This document shows, one piece after another, positions 24,385 through 33,005 of a stretch of DNA of 64,000 nt. The notes under the pieces are model-generated. The model worked only from the letters and a program-made list of their open reading frames with translations, was not told the origin of the DNA and did not search any database. Position numbers and translations under genes: made by a program. The stretch is from Yinghuangia seranimata. Its GTDB lineage: Bacteria; Actinomycetota; Actinomycetes; Streptomycetales; Streptomycetaceae. Within the stretch, counting starts at the first letter, position 1, and every line of letters begins with the position of its first letter. The stretch covers positions 1 through 64,000 of the forward strand of contig NZ_JASAOI010000062.1 of the NCBI RefSeq assembly GCF_029953285.1. Reading direction: 5' to 3'.

Positions 24385-24406
24385 AGATCTGATTCACCGT
24401 CAGCTC
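24385..24406. promoter_or_regulatory. Second copy of the AGATCTGAT-type operator
   Basis: This 22-base site matches 22072-22093 at 19 positions, differing only in two spacer bases and one arm base. It lies 55 bases upstream of the secreted Cys-containing protein gene. It implies a shared trans-acting regulator. Confidence 0.55.
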
Positions 24407-24460
24407 GCCGCGCGGCCGACTCCCCTCGACCGCCGGACCCGCCGCACGGAAGGCACCCCC

Positions 24461-24934
24461 ATGCTCCGCTCCAGGATCGGCAAGGCCCTCGGAATGCTCG
24501 TCGCCGCCGTGGCCCTGATCGCCACGGCGCAGTCGCCGGCCTCGGCCGCGACCGTCGCGTGGAAGACCTCCAACCCCAACCTCGGCAACATCGTGTGCTC
24601 CGACCCCCGGGCGCTGACCACCGACTCGGGCGTCTTCGACTGCCTCACGTGGGGCGGCGGCAAGGTCCGCGCCTACGCGATGGTCTACAACACGAGCAAC
24701 GACGCCCGGTACCTGCCCAACGTCACCCACGTCTCGGTCTACGACGGCACCCACGGCCAGGACAGCAGCGCCAACGCCTGTGCGGCCAGCAGCCTGCCCG
24801 GCCAGAGCACGCGGTACTGCTGGGGCCCCGAGCAGTACGTGACCTCCGGCTGCATCAACGTCTTCGGCCTGCTCAACTACTACTGGTACAGCAACCAGGT
24901 CATCTGGTCGCCGTCGAAGGTCGTCTGCGCCTGA
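24461..24934 (+). CDS. Small secreted protein with six cysteines
   Basis: The 157-residue precursor has a clear Sec signal peptide (basic start, hydrophobic core 8-24, cleavage near ASAA at about 30). The mature part of about 127 residues is rich in Thr, Ser, Asn, Trp and Tyr and contains six Cys, enough for three disulfides. I do not recognise the family. GGAAGG lies 8 bases upstream of ATG 24461. The 3' end overlaps the convergent SARP gene by 35 bases. An operator-like site lies in its promoter. Confidence 0.7.
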   Translation: MLRSRIGKALGMLVAAVALIATAQSPASAATVAWKTSNPNLGNIVCSDPRALTTDSGVFDCLTWGGGKVRAYAMVYNTSNDARYLPNVTHVSVYDGTHGQDSSANACAASSLPGQSTRYCWGPEQYVTSGCINVFGLLNYYWYSNQVIWSPSKVVCA

Positions 24935-25793
24935 CCGACCCACCCCCCGACGCGGGGCCCGCCGCCCCGCACCCCCGGCCGGCCGGCCCCCCGGCACGAA
25001 CCCCCCCGAGGCCCAGCGCGTGCACGCGCCGCGCCTCGGGGCCCGGCTCGATGCCGAGGCCGTCCACCAGCAGGGCCCGCAGCCGCTGGTACGTGTAGAG
25101 CGCGTCCGCGCGCCGCCCGCAGCCGTGCAGCGCCAGCATCAGGCGCGGCCACCACGGTTCGTGCAGCGGGTCGCGTTCGACGAGCCCCGCCAGTTCGTCG
25201 ACGACGCCGCGGTGCCGCTCCAGGACGAGGTCCGCGTCGATCCGCGCCTCCAGGGCGCTGACCCGCAGCCGCGCCAACTGCGCGCTGTGGCAGGCCACCA
25301 GCCCGGCCGGGTCGCCGAACTCGACGCCGTCGTACGGCTCACCGCGCCACAGCGCGAGCGCCTCCCCGAGCAGCGCCGACGCCGCCTCCGGGTCGCCGCA
25401 CGCGAGCCGGGCACGGCCCTGCTCGACCAGCAGCCCGGCGATCACGGCGTCCACCTCGACACCCGGGAGCCGCAGTTCGTACCCCTGCGGCCGGGTCGCG
25501 ATCAACACGCCGTCCCGGTCGCCGAGCAGCCGCCGCAGCCGGTGCACCACTTGCGCGACCGCCTTGGCCCGCGTCGCCGGGGTCTCGCCCGGCCACACCT
25601 CGGACAGCAGCCGCTCCGTCAGGACCACGCGGCCGGCCGCGGCGGTCAGCCGGGCCAGCAGCGACCGGGGCCGCACACCGCTCACCGGCGCCCACGCGCC
25701 GTCGCCACCGCGCACTTCCAGCGGGCCGAGGACACCCACACCCGCACCGGGTAACCCGTCCGACGCCCCCACGACGCCCGTCCACCGCACCAC
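24900..25793 (-). CDS. SARP-family (AfsR/DnrI-like) transcriptional regulator
   Basis: The 297-residue protein has the OmpR-like winged helix of Streptomyces antibiotic regulatory proteins (about 18-110) followed by the bacterial transcriptional activation domain (about 115-265, with HEPWWPRLMLALHGCGRRADAL). The C-terminal 35 residues are Gly/Arg-rich and may be an artefact of frame extension into the convergent gene. GTG 25793 is chosen because GGAGGAGG lies 7 bases upstream. SARPs usually activate secondary-metabolite genes, but no such cluster is present in the window, so its target lies elsewhere. Confidence 0.8.
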   Translation of the reverse strand: MVRWTGVVGASDGLPGAGVGVLGPLEVRGGDGAWAPVSGVRPRSLLARLTAAAGRVVLTERLLSEVWPGETPATRAKAVAQVVHRLRRLLGDRDGVLIATRPQGYELRLPGVEVDAVIAGLLVEQGRARLACGDPEAASALLGEALALWRGEPYDGVEFGDPAGLVACHSAQLARLRVSALEARIDADLVLERHRGVVDELAGLVERDPLHEPWWPRLMLALHGCGRRADALYTYQRLRALLVDGLGIEPGPEARRVHALGLGGVRAGGPAGRGCGAAGPASGGGSVRRRRPSTATR

Positions 25794-26129
25794 CGCCGAA
25801 CCTCCTCCCAGCCGTGTCCCCCCACGGCCGTGAGGGCAGGGTAGGCAAGGCGACACGTGACACCGGCGCGGGCTATCCCATACGCGCGACCGCCCTCGCC
25901 GCGCACGGCCGGTGTGCCTGCCCGCGCCCGTCGCGGCCCGGTGACCGAATCCCCTTAACCCGGTAGCGCGCGTGCCCCCGAATGTCCCAGGCTTGTCACG
26001 GTCGACAAATGTCCTCCCGGTGTGCGCGTCGCTCGGCCCAACGGACCGGGTGCTGGCATACAGTGCGGTCGAGTGGAGGACAAAGAGATAGCCCGGACGG
26101 GGCCGGGCCGAGCGGAGAGGGAGATGCCC
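25794..26129. promoter_or_regulatory. Divergent promoter interval, SARP and sepF
   Basis: The interval contains an inverted repeat TTGTC-N6-GACAA (25993-26008), a possible operator. The ribosome-binding site AGGGAG (26118-26123) selects ATG 26130 for sepF. No gene is seen. Confidence 0.4.
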
Positions 26130-26657
26130 ATGGGCGCATTGCGCAAGGCCGGCTCCTGGCTCGGGCTCGGATCGGGGGACGAGGACGACGACATGTACCG
26201 CACCGGGAGCAGGGGCGCGTACGACACCGGGTCCTACGACGAGGACGACGACGTCGACGCGGGCTGGGTCTACGACGACGAACCCGAGGACCGCTCACGC
26301 CCGCTCGAGGGCAGCGTGGTGCCGGCCTCGGAGATCTTCGCGGCCCGCGCGGCCGCGGTCGCCGAGATGGTGAAGCCCACCTCGCGGATCGCCGTCGTGC
26401 ATCCGAAGAGCTACCACGAGGCGCGCGCCATAGGCGAGTACTTCCGGCAGGACATCCCGGTCATCATCGACCTGACCGCGATGGACGAGTCGGACGCCAA
26501 GCGCGTCGTCGACTTCGCGTCGGGCCTCACCTTCGGCCGCCGCGGCACCATCGAGCGGCTCGCGAAGCGGGTGTTCCTGCTGCTGCCGGGCGAGGTCGCG
26601 CTGCTGACCGGCGACCCGGGCAGCAACAACCACGACGGGTTCTTCAACCAGGCGTAG
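26130..26657 (+). CDS. sepF: Cell division protein SepF (SepF-like paralogue)
   Basis: The 175-residue protein has a short amphipathic membrane-targeting helix at the N-terminus (ALRKAGSWLGL), a very acidic linker with Asp/Glu runs (about 15-50), and the SepF core (about 75-165) with VVHPKSYHEA, VIIDLTAMD and RRVVDFASGLTFG-type sequence. SepF tethers FtsZ to the membrane. It is not flanked by ftsZ or other division-cluster genes, so it may be one of the extra SepF-like proteins known in streptomycetes (SflA/SflB type). A 16-bp terminator follows. Confidence 0.85.
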   Translation: MGALRKAGSWLGLGSGDEDDDMYRTGSRGAYDTGSYDEDDDVDAGWVYDDEPEDRSRPLEGSVVPASEIFAARAAAVAEMVKPTSRIAVVHPKSYHEARAIGEYFRQDIPVIIDLTAMDESDAKRVVDFASGLTFGRRGTIERLAKRVFLLLPGEVALLTGDPGSNNHDGFFNQA

Positions 26658-26704
26658 CGTCGACCAGGCGCAGGTTCGATCAGGCACAGCGCTACCGGAA
26701 CGCG

Positions 26705-26740
26705 GAACGGGCCGGGCGGAGGAATCCGCCCGGCCCGTTC
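26705..26740. terminator. Bidirectional terminator after sepF
   Basis: Perfect 16-bp stem (26705-26720 with 26725-26740) with a GGAA tetraloop, between convergent genes. Confidence 0.9.
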
Positions 26741-26770
26741 GCCGTTTCCGCGTACGCGCGCCCGCCCGGG

Positions 26771-29014
26771 TCAGCGCCCGACGGTGCCGCGCTGGGCGCC
26801 GCCCGTCGGGGTCGGCGTCGGCGTGTCGAGGCGCGAGTCCGGGGTGTCGCCCTGGTCCTTGCTGTCCGGCTGGCCCGGGTCGCGGCTGTCCGGCTTGCCG
26901 CTGCCGTTCGCCGGGTTGTCCTTCGGGTTCTGCTTCTCCATGGCGCTCTCCGGCAGGCCCTTCACGTTCGGGTAGTACGCGAGCTCGGTCTTGGAGCCCG
27001 GCGTGCTCTGGACCGCGGCGCGCAGCTCCCGGTAGATGCTCGGAGTGAAGACGACGATCCGGAGCGGCTCCTTGTTCTGCTTGATGAGGTAGACGAGGTT
27101 GCCGGTCCAGTCCCACGTGACCGCGTCCATCTCACCCCACTCCAGCTCCTTGCCCGCGAACTTCTGCGGCTGCGACTTCACCATGTCCATGGCGGTCGTG
27201 TAGAGCCAGCCGAGGTCGTGGTTCTGGATCGAGTACTGGATGCTCATGAGGCCGTTGGACCAACCGGAGTCGGACACCGCGGCCAGCGTGCGCTTGTGGT
27301 CGTTCATCGTGCCGGTGTTGTACAGCGGCGGAACCCACTCGGCGATCGTGGTCTGGAACTTGCCCCACGCGTACATGCGGGCCCACGTGGTGTCCGGGCC
27401 GGGGCGGCCGGTCGCGTAGGTCGGGGTGCCCCAGGCCAGGCCGCCGGCCATCACCAGCGCGAGGCCCGCGGCCAGGCCGTTCACGCCGACCGTGCGCAGG
27501 CGTCCCGACCAGCCCTGGCTGCGGACCTTCGCGGCCCCGGTGCGGTCACCGCGGAACATGAGTCCGACGACGCCCGTGCCCATGAGCACGACGATCACCC
27601 AGCCGTGCAGCGCCTTCTCGAAGTAGTACCCGGTGTGGCCGATGACGCGCCACTGGTACATCGCCAGGCCGAACAGGACCACGGTCGCCGCGACGAGCTG
27701 CCCGCCCATCGCGACCATCGCCGTCGAGCGGCGGGTGGCGCGGCGCAGCGCGTAAGCGACCAGGATGGCGATCACGACGCCGATGAGCACGGTGCGCGGG
27801 TAGCGGCGGAAGAAGCCGTCCAGTGCGAACTGGTTGCCCTCGGCGAGCGCGCTGTTCAGGAGGTGCGGGATGACCACGGGGAACAACGCGATCGGCGCGG
27901 CCAGCACCACGATCGTCGCCATGCCGCGCCACTTGGGCAGCAGCCGCTTGCGGTAGACCCACAGCGAGACGAGGGCGCCGGCGGCGAGCGTCGGCACGAA
28001 GAGCTGGTAGGTGAACGCGACGATGATCATCGCGGACATGACGGCCAGCGTCTGCTCCAGCGGCCGGTTCGGGAACCGGGCGAGCACCGCGATGCCGTAC
28101 GCGAGGCCGGCGAGGCCGAGCACCTCGGAGTCGAAGCCGTCGAAGGCCAGGTGCATCATCATGCCGGTCGACAGGTACACGCCGACCGCGGTCAGGATCA
28201 GCGTGCGCTTCCAGCCGCGCAGCACGGGGCCGGCGATCCAGCGGGCGCCCCAGACGACGAACAGCACCAGCAGGCCGTAGCCGAGGAAGGTCAGCCAGGC
28301 GTAGCGCTGGTACTCGGCGACGCCTCCGCCGCCGTTGGTGTTCGAGCGCAGGAAGATGTCGAAGAAGCCGTAGAAGAAGCTCGCGCCGTTCGGGTACTGG
28401 TCGGCGAAGTCGGGCGCCAGGAACTTCTCGGCGTGCGACACGTCGAAGTACGTGTAGCCGCCCACCTGGTGGATGGCGTCGAACATCGTGAAGTGCCGCT
28501 GCCGGTCACCCGTGTGGTTCGTCAGGAAGAACTGCAGCCTGCGCGCGGTCGACGCGCCCAGCACCGGGTAGGCCAGCATGAACCAGCCGAGGAAGCCCGA
28601 GCCCAGCACGACGAGGTCGCTGCCGACCACCTTGCGCGGCAGCTTGGGGCGGCGGTTGGAGATGTAGCCGATCGCGATCAGCGCCGTGAAGAGGGTGCCG
28701 GCCACCGGGATCGGGTGCAGGCCCCACGGCCACAGCGAGAACAGCAGCCCGCCGGTGAGGATGCCGGCCATCGAGATACCCAGCGCGACCATCATGCGGT
28801 CGAGGAGGGTGCCTCCGGTGCGGAGCAGCGACGCGACACCGGCCCAGAACAGCGCGAGCAGAAGGATGTCGAGCTTGACCAGGTGGGTGAGGATCGGCAG
28901 CACCCACGCGGCGGCGAGCAGCAGGAGTACACGTACCGGTTTGGGTCGCGCGCCGCCGGATGGATTGTTGGGCGCTCCCGACGCGTCCACCCGAGACTGA
29001 ACCAGCGTCGCCAT
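26771..29014 (-). CDS. Large polytopic membrane protein, GT-C glycosyltransferase-like
   Basis: The 747-residue protein has about thirteen transmembrane helices from residue 30 to about 510, then an extracytoplasmic domain of about 180 residues and a Pro/Asp/Thr-rich disordered tail. The layout, and conserved loop residues such as DVSHAEKFLAPDFADQYPNG, resemble GT-C glycosyltransferases of actinobacterial cell-envelope synthesis, including arabinofuranosyltransferase AftA-like proteins. The donor would be a lipid-linked sugar and the acceptor a wall glycan, but this is inferred from fold only. ATG 29014 has AGGGAG 8 bases upstream. Confidence 0.6.
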   Translation of the reverse strand: MATLVQSRVDASGAPNNPSGGARPKPVRVLLLLAAAWVLPILTHLVKLDILLLALFWAGVASLLRTGGTLLDRMMVALGISMAGILTGGLLFSLWPWGLHPIPVAGTLFTALIAIGYISNRRPKLPRKVVGSDLVVLGSGFLGWFMLAYPVLGASTARRLQFFLTNHTGDRQRHFTMFDAIHQVGGYTYFDVSHAEKFLAPDFADQYPNGASFFYGFFDIFLRSNTNGGGGVAEYQRYAWLTFLGYGLLVLFVVWGARWIAGPVLRGWKRTLILTAVGVYLSTGMMMHLAFDGFDSEVLGLAGLAYGIAVLARFPNRPLEQTLAVMSAMIIVAFTYQLFVPTLAAGALVSLWVYRKRLLPKWRGMATIVVLAAPIALFPVVIPHLLNSALAEGNQFALDGFFRRYPRTVLIGVVIAILVAYALRRATRRSTAMVAMGGQLVAATVVLFGLAMYQWRVIGHTGYYFEKALHGWVIVVLMGTGVVGLMFRGDRTGAAKVRSQGWSGRLRTVGVNGLAAGLALVMAGGLAWGTPTYATGRPGPDTTWARMYAWGKFQTTIAEWVPPLYNTGTMNDHKRTLAAVSDSGWSNGLMSIQYSIQNHDLGWLYTTAMDMVKSQPQKFAGKELEWGEMDAVTWDWTGNLVYLIKQNKEPLRIVVFTPSIYRELRAAVQSTPGSKTELAYYPNVKGLPESAMEKQNPKDNPANGSGKPDSRDPGQPDSKDQGDTPDSRLDTPTPTPTGGAQRGTVGR

Positions 29015-29384
29015 CCAGCGCACTCCCTATCCGCATGCCGTGAGGTCGTCGTATGGATTGACGTCACCGTCCGCAGTAGCTTCCCGCTGCTGTGAGACGT
29101 CACACAAAGCGCACGGCGTTCGAGTCGCACGGAGGATGCCGCCGGTGGCGGGGGACCCCCCGAGCCTCTTCACCCGGTACCGCGCGGCGGCCCGACGTGT
29201 GAGCGCGCCCAGCGAACTCTAACAGCCAAGTTGATCCCATTATCGCTGAGGCAAGGCCCCCCGGCGCGGGCCTCCACGGCCTGTTCACACCGACCCAAAC
29301 CTTTAGTTCATCCGGGGTGGCGATGCATCCGGCTATTTCGGACCTCTTGCGGTTCGCGGGCTCTCACCCCAGAATGCCCCCGCC
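29015..29384. other. Gene-free interval upstream of the membrane protein
   Basis: I see no gene, RNA or clear hairpin. Local AT-rich patches at 29040-29110 and 29220-29340 are the likely promoter sites for the minus-strand membrane protein gene. Confidence 0.35.
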
Positions 29385-30983
29385 TCAGCGCAGCCGCAGG
29401 GCCAGGAAGAAGTCCACTTTGTCCTCAAGCCGGGACAGGTCGCGGTTGGTCAGCTCCTCGATGCGCCCGATCCGGTAGCGCAACGTGTTGACGTGCACGT
29501 GCAGCCGCGCCGCACAGCGCGTCCACGAGCCGTCGCAGTCCAGGAACGCCTCCAGCGTCGTGACCAGCTCGGCCTGGTGCTTCGCGTCGTACGCCGTCAG
29601 CGGGCTGAGCAGCCGGTCGCGGAAGCCGCGCCGCACGCCCTCGGGCGCGGCCGCCAGCAGCAGCACGTGCGAGGCGAGCTCCTCGTGGCCCACCACCTCG
29701 AACGCGCCGGGCCGGCCGTCCGCGATGCGCGCCGCGTGCCAGGCCTCCTCCAGACCGCCGCGCAGCCCGTCGGCGCGGGCGACGGGCGCGCTGACGCCGA
29801 GGCCCAGGCGGACCCCCTCCCCCGCGGCGCTCTCCAATCCGCCGAGCCGGGCCTTCAGCAGGCCCGCCACGTCGTCGGCCGGCCCGGGGATGAGCGCGAC
29901 CGCGCCCTCCCCCGCGGTGCCGACCAGCGCGGGAACCGGCAGGTCGGCGAGCGCCTCCTCCAACAACGCGCGCGCCATACGGCCGACCGCGGGACCGGCC
30001 TGACCCGGGACCGCGACACCGGCCGCGGCGAGCTGCCACGTCACCTCGCCGCCGCCGTCGGGCTCGGCGACCCGCAGCCGCGCGGCGATCTCACCGGGGT
30101 CCGCCCCGGAGACCACCAGCTGCAGGACGTCCTCGGCCAGTCGGCGGCCGAGCCGGCGGGCGTCCTCGACCCGGTCGGCCTCGACGGCGATCAGCCGGGC
30201 CAGCTCGTCGAGCAGCGCGCGCCGCTGGTCGGGCCAGTCGGCGACGTCCTCCTCGACGACCAGGCACCACTCGCTCCACACCGCCTGCTCGGCCGCGGCG
30301 CCGCCCGCGCCGCCGGAGTCCCGGTCGATCGGCAGCATCGAGAACACCCGGCCGCCGACCCGCTCGCGGAACGGGGGCCGGGCGCGGCGGGCGCGCGCGG
30401 CCAGGTGGCCGCGGGCCAGGATGGTGCGCAGGTCGGCGTCCAGCGGCCCGGCGCCGGCCGCGACCTGCCGGCCGGTCAGCGACAGCACCCAGCAGCGGAT
30501 GTCGATGTCGGACGCGACCAGGCCGAGCACGCCGTCCAGTCCCGCCCCGCCGGTCGCCGCCTGCACCAGGCGCCGGTGCCGGTCGACCACCGCGGTCAGG
30601 TCCGAGGCCCGCTCGGTGGAGACCCGGCGCACCACGAACTCGGTCAGCCGGGCGAAGGACATCTCCTCGTCGACCATGAACAGCGGCAGCCGGTGCCGCG
30701 CGCACGCCTCGACCAGGTCCGGCGGCACCGGTCCGACCTCGGTGATGCCGGCCGCGAGACCCGACGCGCCGGCCCCGACCAGGACCCGGACGAAACTCTC
30801 GGAGTCCTCGGGGCGGGTCCGCCACAGCATGCCGGTGAGCACCAGCTCGCCGCCTGTCAGGTAACGGCTGGGGTCGTTGAGGTCCGTGGTCATGACCCCG
30901 CGCACGCCACGGTCGAGCTCGTCCTCGCCGGTCAGCAGCCGGATCCCCGGCACTCCCGCCTCGAGCAGCGCCCGCAACCGCAC
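29385..30983 (-). CDS. pucR: PucR-family transcriptional regulator of purine catabolism
   Basis: The 532-residue protein has an N-terminal PucR ligand-sensing domain (about 1-120), a central GAF/CdaR-like region, and the C-terminal PucR helix-turn-helix (about 470-530, with CAARLHVHVNTLRYRIGRIEELT). It is divergent from the xanthine dehydrogenase operon and is the likely regulator of it. GTG 30983 is chosen because GGAGG lies 7 bases upstream and the conserved domain starts there; ATG 31016 would add 11 residues. Confidence 0.88.
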   Translation of the reverse strand: MRLRALLEAGVPGIRLLTGEDELDRGVRGVMTTDLNDPSRYLTGGELVLTGMLWRTRPEDSESFVRVLVGAGASGLAAGITEVGPVPPDLVEACARHRLPLFMVDEEMSFARLTEFVVRRVSTERASDLTAVVDRHRRLVQAATGGAGLDGVLGLVASDIDIRCWVLSLTGRQVAAGAGPLDADLRTILARGHLAARARRARPPFRERVGGRVFSMLPIDRDSGGAGGAAAEQAVWSEWCLVVEEDVADWPDQRRALLDELARLIAVEADRVEDARRLGRRLAEDVLQLVVSGADPGEIAARLRVAEPDGGGEVTWQLAAAGVAVPGQAGPAVGRMARALLEEALADLPVPALVGTAGEGAVALIPGPADDVAGLLKARLGGLESAAGEGVRLGLGVSAPVARADGLRGGLEEAWHAARIADGRPGAFEVVGHEELASHVLLLAAAPEGVRRGFRDRLLSPLTAYDAKHQAELVTTLEAFLDCDGSWTRCAARLHVHVNTLRYRIGRIEELTNRDLSRLEDKVDFFLALRLR

Positions 30984-31295
30984 GTTCTCGCCTCCCGCCG
31001 CTCCTGCCCTAACCATGATCCCCTACGTCCGCACGCCGTGACCTGTTCCGAACTGTCATATCGGCAGAGGGGCCTGGTGAACATCTGTAGAAACCTACGG
31101 GAACAGGCGGACGATCCGGCGCGTCGCTTCATGGTTTCCGTGGCTACTGCGAAGGTGTTTCCGCTGTGTGTACTGAGTCACATCGTCGGTAAAAGACCCA
31201 GCGGCACAGCGGCGACGTCCGGAGCAGGTGCACAGCACGGCGCCCCCTCCCCCCAACGCAGCACCCAGGCACAACCCAGGAGGAGACCCCCCGTT
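30984..31295. promoter_or_regulatory. Divergent control region, pucR and xanthine dehydrogenase operon
   Basis: The interval is AT-richer than its flanks between 31040 and 31200. It contains a small inverted repeat GTAG-N4-CTAC near 31088 and the ribosome-binding site AGGAGGAG at about 31279-31285 for the operon. The PucR site itself is not identifiable by eye. Confidence 0.4.
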
Positions 31296-32177
31296 ATGGA
31301 GTTCCTGCGCCCCTCCACGTGGGACGAGGCACTCGCCGCGAAGGCGGAGTACCCGTCCGCGGTACCGATCGCGGGTGGCACGGACGTCATGGTCGAGCTC
31401 AACTTCGACCGGCACCGGCCCGAGGCCCTGATCGACCTGAACCGCGTCCCTGAGCTGCACACCTGGGAGATCGACGACGACGTCGTCCGTTTGGGTGCGT
31501 CCGTCCCGTACACGCGCATCATCGACCACCTGACCGACCGGCTGCCCGGCCTCTCGCTGGCCGCGCACACCGTCGGCTCGCCGCAGATCCGCAACCGCGG
31601 CAGCGTCGGCGGCAACCTCGGCGCGGCGTCGCCCGCGGGCGACGCGCACCCGGCGCTGCTGGCGTCCGGGGGCCGGGTCGAGGTGGCCTCGGTGCGCGGC
31701 ACCCGGATGATCCCGATCGACGACTTCTACCTGGGCGTGAAGCGCAACGCGCTGGAGGAGGACGAGCTGATCCTGGCCGTCCACATCCCGTCCGCAACCG
31801 CGCCGCAGCAGTTCTCGAAGATCGGCACCCGCAACGCGATGGTGATCGCGGTGTGCTCGTTCGGCATCGGCCTGCACCCGGAAACCGGAACGGTCCGCAC
31901 CGGCATCGGCTCGGCCGCGCCGACCCCGCGCCGGGCGACCGACGCGGAGGAGTTCATCGCCGCCGAGCTGGCCGACGCCGGCCTGTGGGCGTCGCGCGGG
32001 GAGCTGGCCGCGTCGACCGCGCAGCGCTTCGGCGAGCTGGTCGCGCAGGCCGCGTCGCCGATCGACGACGTCCGCGGTTCCGCGGCGTACCGGCGCCACG
32101 CGCTGTCGGTGATGGCCAGGCGCACGCTGACCTGGACCTGGAACGAGTACCGCACGGCCGGGAGGGCAGCGGCATGA
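31296..32177 (+). CDS. Xanthine dehydrogenase FAD-binding subunit
   Basis: The 293-residue protein is a complete FAD subunit of the molybdenum hydroxylase family (CoxM/PucC/XdhB type). It has the FAD pyrophosphate motif IAGGTDVMVEL (about 26-36) and the second motif GSVGGNLGAASPAGDAHPALLA (split around 105-125). It passes electrons from the molybdenum centre through the Fe-S subunit to NAD or another acceptor. It overlaps the Fe-S gene by four bases (ATGA), showing translational coupling. Confidence 0.9.
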   Translation: MEFLRPSTWDEALAAKAEYPSAVPIAGGTDVMVELNFDRHRPEALIDLNRVPELHTWEIDDDVVRLGASVPYTRIIDHLTDRLPGLSLAAHTVGSPQIRNRGSVGGNLGAASPAGDAHPALLASGGRVEVASVRGTRMIPIDDFYLGVKRNALEEDELILAVHIPSATAPQQFSKIGTRNAMVIAVCSFGIGLHPETGTVRTGIGSAAPTPRRATDAEEFIAAELADAGLWASRGELAASTAQRFGELVAQAASPIDDVRGSAAYRRHALSVMARRTLTWTWNEYRTAGRAAA

Positions 32178-32659
32178 GGATCACGTTCACCTGCAACGGC
32201 CGGCTGACCGAGGCCGACGGCGTCTGGGAGGGCGAGAGCCTCCTGTACGTACTCCGCGAGCGGGTCGGCCTGCCCGGCTCGAAGAACGCCTGCGAACAGG
32301 GCGAGTGCGGCAGCTGCACGGTCTACCTCGACGGCGACCCGGTGTGCTCGTGCCTCGTGGCGGCCGGCCAGGTGCAGGGCCGCGAGGTCCGCACCGTCGA
32401 GGGCCTCGCCGACGGCGACGAGCTCGACCCGGTCCAGCAGGCGTTCGTGGAGGCGGGGGCTGTGCAGTGCGGCTTCTGCACGCCCGGCCTGCTCGTCCAG
32501 ACCCACGACCTGCTCGAGCGCCAGGCGCAGCCGAGCGACGCGGAGATCCGCGAGGCGCTCTCCGGCAACCTGTGCCGCTGCACGGGCTACGAGAAGATCA
32601 TGGACGCGGTGCGGTTGGCCGCGGCCCGCAGAGCCGAGTCGGCGGAGCGGGTGAACTGA
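32174..32659 (+). CDS. Xanthine dehydrogenase [2Fe-2S] subunit
   Basis: The 161-residue protein has the plant-ferredoxin-type cluster ligands ([15 protein letters not shown] plus a later Cys) and the helical domain second cluster (CGFCTPG and LCRCTGY) of the CoxS/XdhC-type small subunit. It is complete and relays electrons to the FAD subunit. In this family the next gene is normally the large molybdopterin subunit. Here it is absent and replaced by a short frame one base downstream. Confidence 0.92.
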   Translation: MRITFTCNGRLTEADGVWEGESLLYVLRERVGLPGSKNACEQGECGSCTVYLDGDPVCSCLVAAGQVQGREVRTVEGLADGDELDPVQQAFVEAGAVQCGFCTPGLLVQTHDLLERQAQPSDAEIREALSGNLCRCTGYEKIMDAVRLAAARRAESAERVN

Positions 32660-32660
32660 C

Positions 32661-32831
32661 ATGGCCGACCCCTATATAGCGACGCAGTGGCTGCGCGTCG
32701 AAATGGTCGCGGCGATCCCCGACGTCCCGCCGATGCGCAGCGACGCACGAGAACTCACCGACCCGCCCGAGCCGTACGGCACGCGCGGTGTCGGAGATCC
32801 GGTACGACCGGAACACCCCACCGGGACCTGA
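32661..32831 (+). pseudogene. Possible remnant of the molybdenum-binding xanthine dehydrogenase subunit
   Basis: A 56-codon frame starts one base after the Fe-S subunit stop, just where the roughly 750-residue catalytic subunit gene is expected. Its second half reads EPYGTRGVGDP, close to the conserved xPxGAKGxGEP segment near the C-terminus of molybdenum hydroxylase large subunits. The first 30 residues match nothing I know. I infer a large internal deletion; a chance frame remains possible. Confidence 0.4.
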
Positions 32832-32926
32832 CGGCCACCAGCCGCGCACTTCCCGATCTGCAGTACCGCGTCCATGCATAAACGCGGCTGAATCGCGCCC
32901 CCGAACGCACAAGGCCCGCACCGTAC

Positions 32927-32951
32927 GGGCACGCCGAGCTTCGGTGTGCCC
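32927..32951 (+). terminator. Hairpin between remnant and permease gene
   Basis: 11-bp stem with one G-U pair (32927-32937 with 32941-32951) and a 3-base loop. It may attenuate read-through into the permease. Confidence 0.5.
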
Positions 32952-33005
32952 GCACGGAGCCGGTCGCACCACCCCAACAACACCTCAGACACTTGGGAGT
33001 GGTCC

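Noticed and set aside
24900-25793. SARP regulator as a sign of a nearby antibiotic cluster
   Set aside because: No polyketide, peptide or other biosynthetic enzyme set is present in the window.
25982-29095. A 1037-codon open frame opposite the large membrane protein
   Set aside because: Composition is that of translated antisense DNA (Arg, Gly, His, Val) and it spans the sepF terminator; the minus-strand gene has clear membrane helices.
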